From Paraescarpia echinospica (Eukaryota > Annelida > Polychaeta > Sabellida > Siboglinidae): a stretch of 64,000 nt of DNA. The position numbers were made by a program, and so were the translations under genes. Below are positions 61,901 to 64,000 of the stretch, piece after piece (within the stretch, counting starts at the first letter, position 1; each line of letters starts with the position of its first letter). The stretch covers positions 29,529,750 through 29,593,749 of the forward strand of contig CM034539.1 in assembly GCA_020002185.1 (NCBI GenBank), read 5' to 3'. Under the pieces are notes generated by a model, which did not search any database, was not told where the DNA came from, and saw only the letters and a program-made list of their open reading frames with translations.

Positions 61901-64000
61901 ACTCTAGGAACAAAAAGTAGGTCAGAACTAGATGATCAATGCTGGGTGGATGTTCTTACAGGAGTGAGCAGTGAATGTAAATAAGATGGTTGCTTACATG
62001 AAAGTTATATTAGACAAAGCATTTAATCTGCCCTGTGTTTGCCAGGCACCAGAGGTGATCATGTCGCTGCAGTATGACGCCAAGGCGGACCTGTGGAGTG
62101 TAGGCACCATTGTCTACCAGTGTCTCACCGGCAAGGCTCCATTCCAGGCCCAGACTCCACAGCAACTGAAACAGTTCTACGAGAAGAACGCCACACTGCA
62201 GCCAAAGTGAGTCCTACCCACGGATCTATATCCGTGGCTAGGAAGCCTAACGTTAAAAGGTCTATTTGACATGAAGCAAGGCTGCTATATTGCTTTCCCT
62301 ATTGTTAGGTACAATAACGTCGCCGAATTTAATTTGAAACTACTGCCAAACGTGACAGCTAATCGTTCAGGCACCGTGCATAATCACTGCATGTAAATCG
62401 TCTTCTCACCTCTGTAATCGACATTTTGAGGAAAGTAAGATGGCGGACAATGACTTTATGTAATCACTTTGTATCTGTGTATATAGACCAGTGGTCCTAC
62501 CTGCTGACCATATCATGTACTCTCTTATGAACTTAGAAGGCTGATATTGCTCTTTAGGATTTTGCTCCATAACAGTGGTCATGTATACTGACAACTATCA
62601 ACACTAGGTCGCGCCACATACACTTTCACCTTAATGATGACAAGATACATGTGTCGAATATATTGTTTAATTTAACATTTGTCATCGTCTGTATGCTCCA
62701 GCATCCCCCCAGGGACGTCGAAGGAACTGAAGCACCTCCTCCTCACCCTTCTCAAGAGGAACGCCAAGGAGAGGATAGACTTTGGTAGGGTTGCTTTGCC
62801 TTCCCTCTCACCCAGGGGGTGGATATGGGTTGTCTTGTAGTCAGGTCACATTTGAATAATGATTCTTTAAAATGAGGCAGTTTATTCCTAGTTTTTAATT
62901 AATTAATATAATGTTCTTAAGACTACGCTAACTATGTTTAAGGTGTACTGCCCGCCAAGTTGTGTTTAGTAAGCCCGTAACAACGTTCAACAATTTGGAA
63001 GATATGACACCGGAGCATGTCCAAATAGTAAACAAAACATCCAGTTTCAAAACAAGTTTTATTGGCAATATGGCCAAGTCGGGCTGAGTTAACTGCAGTA
63101 ACCTTTGATGTTCAATGATGTCCCATTTTCGCACGTTCAACACAATAGACTTCCTGTTAGAAATTACTACGCCTGCTAACTCCTGACTAGCTCCCTTTAA
63201 AGTACAGTAAGTGTAGATGTGCTTATTACAGGCACATGAATATCTGCGAAAGAATCACTATTTAAATTATTACGGTGGTTTACATTTGAAATATGGCATC
63301 AACATTGTCGAGTAATAAAAACTATTTGAAGTATTAATTAAACTTTTTGCAAAAGATATGTGGCTGTGCACGTTGAACTGGTAAAATGCAAGTAGTACAT
63401 TATCAACAGGAACTGTGCAGATATTGGTAACAAGTAGTTTATGTACGAGTGTTGGTTTTTTGTTTATTGCAGATGACTTCTTCAAGCACCCATTCCTAAA
63501 CCCTAAAGCAAAGTCATGTAAGTTGCGTTATAGCTTTGTTATTCTTAATGTACCTCAGTCATATTCTCAGATAAAATGTTAGCAAAATACGCATGTAGAC
63601 ATTCATGTAAAAGGCTGTGGAATATTTGCAGTGTTTATCTAAAACAATAATGGCACAACATATCAGTTGTATTTTAATGTAATTTTGTTCTTGCAGCATG
63701 AATTTTATTTAGCAGAATCGACATATACCTCACAATGTTGAGATATACAAAGATAAAAGAAGTTGGACTCTTGATAGAAGTTTCTTTGTTCACTTGCATG
63801 TTTGTTTGTAGCAGATTATTTCTTCCTACATTAGATGTTTATTTGTAACATGGCGTTCAATTCAAATACTGATAGTTTTGACTGTATGTTTATTTCCAGC
63901 TTCACCTGTGCCAGTGCCACGGACTCGCCTACATGGCTCCGTGTCGGACTCACCCAGTGTCAAGGCTGTCAGTACGTCACCACTGTCAGGACATGTCGCT
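31573..64000 (+). CDS. ULK1: ULK1/ULK2/Atg1 kinase gene model, partial (12 exons; C-terminus outside window)
   Basis: This serine/threonine kinase starts autophagy in the ULK-ATG13-FIP200 complex, downstream of AMPK and TORC1. Exons: 31573-31662, 34714-34806, 50809-50859, 58227-58259, 58583-58619, 59011-59061, 59863-59988, 60630-60703, 62046-62206, 62702-62784, 63473-63517 and 63900-64000. They total 945 nt or 315 residues in one continuous frame. Every visible intron is GT-AG with matching phase. All catalytic elements are present: Gly loop [13 protein letters not shown] lysine 39, helix C Glu56, HRDLKPQN with Asp134, DFG with Asp162, activation-loop Thr177 (equivalent of human ULK1 Thr180), and APE at 186-188. 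Phrases such as CGSPMYMAPEVIMS and [14 protein letters not shown] are diagnostic of ULK1/2/Atg1 rather than ULK3. Invertebrates usually have one ULK1/2 orthologue, so the symbol stands for the ULK1/2 group. The spacer and the C-terminal ATG13-binding domain lie beyond the right edge. Confidence 0.96.
31663..34713 (+). other. ULK intron 1 (3.05 kb)
   Basis: Phase 0 GT-AG intron. Two phrases near 31873 and 32362 (cagactgtgactccgtt; cagactgtgactccggtt) are similar. No coding sequence or clear mobile element recognised. Confidence 0.8.
34714..34806 (+). CDS. ULK1: ULK exon 2: VAIK lysine and start of helix C
   Basis: This exon encodes residues 31-61. [14 protein letters not shown] carries the ATP-binding Lys39, and SKEIKILK carries Glu56, the salt-bridge partner in helix C. 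The acceptor is ttgtttgcag and the donor GTAAGA; both ends are phase 0. Confidence 0.96.
37320..38022. repeat. 22-bp satellite, about 32 units
   Basis: The unit tacatgggtgtacattgcag plus ca is repeated with few changes (acgttgca variants, a 19-bp unit near 37450, and shortened units near 37540 and 37790 lacking the gggtgtac part). No stop codon falls in any phase of the unit, so long ORFs appear in several frames on both strands and are artefacts. Confidence 0.97.
38513..38628. repeat. 58-bp tandem duplication
   Basis: gttttattgcactgatttat through gatacttgta occurs twice in a row, identical except at the last few bases. Confidence 0.95.
39635..39698 (+). mobile_element. LINE 3'-tail-like repeat, copy 2
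   Basis: gttgtaaagcgccccagaac, then acggggagttatataa and (ATT)n. Same family as the copy at 951-1024, same strand. Confidence 0.6.
41778..42244 (+). repeat. Diverged direct duplication (about 120 bp each)
   Basis: 41778-41890 and 42122-42234 share cattat.tcagcca, cctcgtggcaa and ttgtccagttttgttg blocks in the same order. Each copy ends with a short hairpin (cagttttgttgatcaacaaaac in the first). Confidence 0.65.
43533..44200. mobile_element. Inverted-repeat element (about 0.67 kb)
   Basis: ggaaatgaacatcaggtgat plus atcgcccatattttagc at 43537-43573 is mirrored at 44158-44194 with about four differences. No transposase between. Internal phrases caaaacagagacaaagtga and aaaacatagacaaagtga repeat directly. 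Confidence 0.7.
44006..44088. repeat. Perfect 30-bp-arm hairpin
   Basis: atttggtcacttgacattct through gaagt (44006-44035) is exactly reverse-complemented at 44059-44088. The 23-base loop itself contains agtgt/acact. The size resembles a microRNA precursor, but it lies inside a larger inverted-repeat element. Confidence 0.92.
45737..45932. mobile_element. pogo/Tigger-like MITE, copy 2
   Basis: Ends tacagtggaatc and ggttccaatgta, with internal ggtcacctcactaatacagc and gtcccaaattatt blocks shared with the copy at 3806-3996 in inverse orientation. It is 196 bp. Confidence 0.72.
46640..46820. repeat. GT-rich and (TA)n microsatellites
   Basis: A gtgtg/gcgtg-rich stretch at about 46645-46725 and a pure ta run at about 46793-46818. 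Confidence 0.9.
48270..48838. repeat. (ACAGACAC)-type microsatellite array
   Basis: About 570 bp made of cacaca, cagacaga and acagacac words with rare interruptions. ORFs of up to 276 codons in several frames come from this composition. Confidence 0.95.
50809..50859 (+). CDS. ULK1: ULK exon 3: helix C to beta-4
   Basis: A 51-nt exon, residues 62-78, reading [17 protein letters not shown]. It lies between introns of about 16.0 and 7.4 kb. The acceptor is tttgtttgcag and the donor GTAAGT, both phase 0. The LKHDNVV phrase is the usual HxN motif after helix C. The short SDL insertion resembles insect Atg1 more than vertebrate ULK1. Confidence 0.94.
50878..50955. repeat. (GTGTGCGTGC)-type microsatellite
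   Basis: Starts about 20 bases past the exon 3 donor and consists of gtgtgcgtgcgtg words. Confidence 0.9.
51246..51909 (+). mobile_element. Harbinger/PIF-like non-autonomous element with Myb/SANT-like remnant
   Basis: The ends catagctgcgttcacac and gtgtgaatacagctatg are inverted repeats. Next to both lie clusters of aaaacggtttagctaaaccg-type words in both orientations. The middle carries a broken coding stretch, so the element is a short derivative (664 bp) of a longer DNA transposon. Harbinger/PIF is suggested because those elements encode a Myb/SANT-like protein beside the transposase; no transposase is left to confirm it. Confidence 0.75.
51541..51726 (+). pseudogene. Myb/SANT-like DNA-binding domain remnant
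   Basis: In the frame starting at 51541 the sequence reads [20 protein letters not shown], then DDRG, a stop at 51643-51645, and then [20 protein letters not shown] and LSEGTE. A tryptophan, an acidic patch, a leucine-rich helix, a second tryptophan and an I..RLN third helix are the hallmarks of Myb/SANT-like (trihelix) domains found in Harbinger elements. One in-frame stop and no credible start make it non-functional. Confidence 0.75.
52954..52980 (+). other. Possible cryptic first exon in ULK intron 3
   Basis: A CCAAT box (52896-52900) is followed by GC-richer sequence, an ATG in the context ctagcATGG, nine codons (MASAQDTMI) and a strong donor GTAAGT. The phase (0) would allow splicing to ULK exon 4. 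There is no second line of evidence. Confidence 0.2.
54545..54568. repeat. (GATT)n microsatellite
   Basis: Five to six gatt units in a row. Confidence 0.9.
55868..55903. repeat. (AGT)n microsatellite
   Basis: About eleven agt units in a row in ULK intron 3. Confidence 0.95.
56070..56288 (+). repeat. Dispersed repeat, copy 1
   Basis: cattgaccttgttagttgac through gggttaattattcagtcagc and gaaattgccta is matched in reverse complement at 60752-60947. No coding content or pol III boxes noticed, so the class (SINE or MITE) is open. Confidence 0.8.
57034..57169. repeat. Perfect palindrome, 67-bp arms and 2-bp spacer
   Basis: The left arm (57034-57100, from tgaataattgaatgaattca to caaactggt) and the right arm (57103-57169) are exact reverse complements around a central tg. 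I compared every base of the arms and found no mismatch. Confidence 0.97.
57235..57299. repeat. Imperfect hairpin, about 30-bp arms
   Basis: agtatgaacaggttcagtga and its partner gtgaaccctgttcatact form a stem with a few mismatches around a tatatacatata loop. It begins 66 bp after the perfect palindrome. Confidence 0.85.
58227..58259 (+). CDS. ULK1: ULK exon 4: micro-exon with beta-5 and gatekeeper
   Basis: A 33-nt micro-exon, residues 79-89, reading [11 protein letters not shown]. The YLVME strand leads into the hinge, with the gatekeeper Met just before the hinge Glu. The acceptor tactttgtag and donor GTATGT are phase 0 on both sides. Automatic predictors easily miss an exon this short. Confidence 0.92.
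58583..58619 (+). CDS. ULK1: ULK exon 5: hinge and helix D
   Basis: A 37-nt exon, residues 90-101, reading [12 protein letters not shown]. This is the ULK hinge signature ([10 protein letters not shown]). The acceptor is ttttgtttcag and the donor GTAAGA; it ends in phase 1. Confidence 0.95.
59011..59061 (+). CDS. ULK1: ULK exon 6: helix E
   Basis: A 51-nt exon, residues 102-118, reading [17 protein letters not shown], with the conserved LSEDTI phrase. The acceptor is atgtttgcag and the donor GTGGGT; both ends are phase 1. Confidence 0.94.
59318..59550. repeat. (TA)-rich microsatellite tract
   Basis: Runs of tatata broken by gta, gtctata and two copies of tgtgttacattgtatata. Frames on both strands appear open only because of the composition. 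Confidence 0.93.
59863..59988 (+). CDS. ULK1: ULK exon 7: catalytic loop
   Basis: Residues 119-160. [20 protein letters not shown] contains the catalytic Asp134 and the invariant Lys136; Asn139 follows. The exon then carries a His/Pro/Ser-rich insert ([15 protein letters not shown]) between the catalytic loop and DFG, a site where ULK1/2/Atg1 proteins vary in length. The acceptor is gtgtgtttag and the donor GTAAGT, phase 1 on both sides. Confidence 0.96.
60036..60128. repeat. 31-bp tandem repeat, 3 copies
   Basis: ttacaactagggttgtaacg plus atacgataccc occurs three times, with one base change in the last. Each unit contains the palindrome acaactagggttgt-like core. Located just past the exon 7 donor in intron 7. 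Confidence 0.96.
60630..60703 (+). CDS. ULK1: ULK exon 8: DFG and activation loop
   Basis: Residues 161-185, beginning [12 protein letters not shown] and ending with TLCGSPMYM. Asp162 binds Mg-ATP. Thr177 corresponds to the autophosphorylation threonine of the ULK1 activation loop. The acceptor is gtgtttcag and the donor GTAAGA; it ends in phase 0. Confidence 0.97.
60752..60947 (-). repeat. Dispersed repeat, copy 2
   Basis: Reverse complement of the repeat at 56070-56288, sharing ggttagttgac, atgctg.ac, agtatcatcaatct, gggcagtcca and atctgggttaattattca blocks. Lies in ULK intron 8. Confidence 0.8.
61600..61938 (-). mobile_element. LINE 3' end: ORF2 C-terminus and (ATT)n tail
   Basis: On the minus strand the frame reads [20 protein letters not shown], then [16 protein letters not shown] and [16 protein letters not shown] followed by a stop at about 61747. 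This is the terminal part of a non-LTR retrotransposon ORF2. The 3' UTR ends in (ATT)n at about 61614-61601. It is related to the remnant at 2108-2232. Confidence 0.85.
62046..62206 (+). CDS. ULK1: ULK exon 9: APE motif to helix G
   Basis: Residues 186-238. [20 protein letters not shown] holds the APE motif and the helix F Asp200, followed by [20 protein letters not shown]. The acceptor is gtttgccag and the donor GTGAGT, ending in phase 2. The next exon completes an Asn codon, as the family expects before IP. Confidence 0.97.
62702..62784 (+). CDS. ULK1: ULK exon 10: helix H
   Basis: Residues 239-266, reading [19 protein letters not shown] then RNAKERIDF. The arginine of AKERI is the conserved kinase-lobe Arg that pairs with the APE Glu. 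The acceptor is tgctccag and the donor GTAGGG, phase 2 in and phase 1 out. Confidence 0.95.
63473..63517 (+). CDS. ULK1: ULK exon 11: helix I, end of kinase domain
   Basis: Residues 267-281, reading [15 protein letters not shown]. The FFxHPFL phrase is the usual last helix of the kinase fold. The acceptor is tttattgcag and the donor GTAAGT, phase 1 on both sides. Confidence 0.94.
63900..64000 (+). CDS. ULK1: ULK exon 12 (cut by window end): start of Ser/Pro-rich spacer
   Basis: After the acceptor tatttccag the frame reads [20 protein letters not shown] and stays open to the last base (residues 282-315). This is the beginning of the disordered spacer that in ULK1/2 carries AMPK, TORC1 and LC3-interaction sites. 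No LC3-interacting motif is visible in the short part seen. Confidence 0.9.

Larger units (their letters stand above)
62207..63899 (+). other. ULK introns 9-11 (495, 688 and 382 bp)
   Basis: GT-AG introns with phases 2, 1 and 1. No repeat or gene recognised in them. Confidence 0.8.

Overview
The window is animal nuclear DNA, most likely from a mollusc. It is AT-rich, with very long introns, many degraded non-LTR retrotransposons, MITEs, satellites and microsatellites. There is no bacterial operon structure, rRNA, CRISPR array or phage. The mollusc assignment rests on protein similarity and repeat style and is an inference. Exon limits were read by eye from frame continuity, GT/AG sites and family knowledge.

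Two conserved genes are supported, arranged head to head. On the minus strand is AKAP1, the outer-mitochondrial-membrane A-kinase anchoring protein. Four coding exons are visible (13058-12363, 4325-4016, 3100-2964, 2420-2240). They give the N-terminal membrane anchor, a disordered region, a KH domain and the start of the Tudor domain; the 3' end runs off the left edge. On the plus strand is the ULK1/ULK2/Atg1 autophagy-initiating kinase. Twelve exons between 31573 and 64000 encode the complete kinase domain and the start of the Ser/Pro-rich spacer; the C-terminal half runs off the right edge. All eleven visible ULK introns have GT-AG ends and matching phases. Introns 2 and 3 are about 16.0 and 7.4 kb.

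Layout: 1-13067, AKAP1 exons in repeat-filled introns, including a 1.5 kb near-palindrome with two tRNA-like segments at 6541-8057. 13068-31572, an intergenic or 5' intron region with a 57-bp satellite (14247-15738), LINE fragments near 15.8-16.6, 17.3-17.9 and 27.2-28.8 kb, and a 27-bp satellite (20802-21310). 31573-64000, ULK, with intronic repeats that include a 22-bp satellite, a Harbinger-like element carrying a broken Myb/SANT-like coding remnant (51246-51909), and a perfect 67-bp-arm palindrome (57034-57169).

Both genes act on mitochondria or autophagy: AKAP1 tethers PKA and mRNA at the outer membrane, and ULK starts autophagy and mitophagy. Shared regulation from the head-to-head arrangement is only a hypothesis, because the start codons are about 18.5 kb apart. 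I found no new multi-gene system. The most unusual material is structural: long palindromes, hairpin-bearing satellites, and transposon remnants directly beside splice donors.
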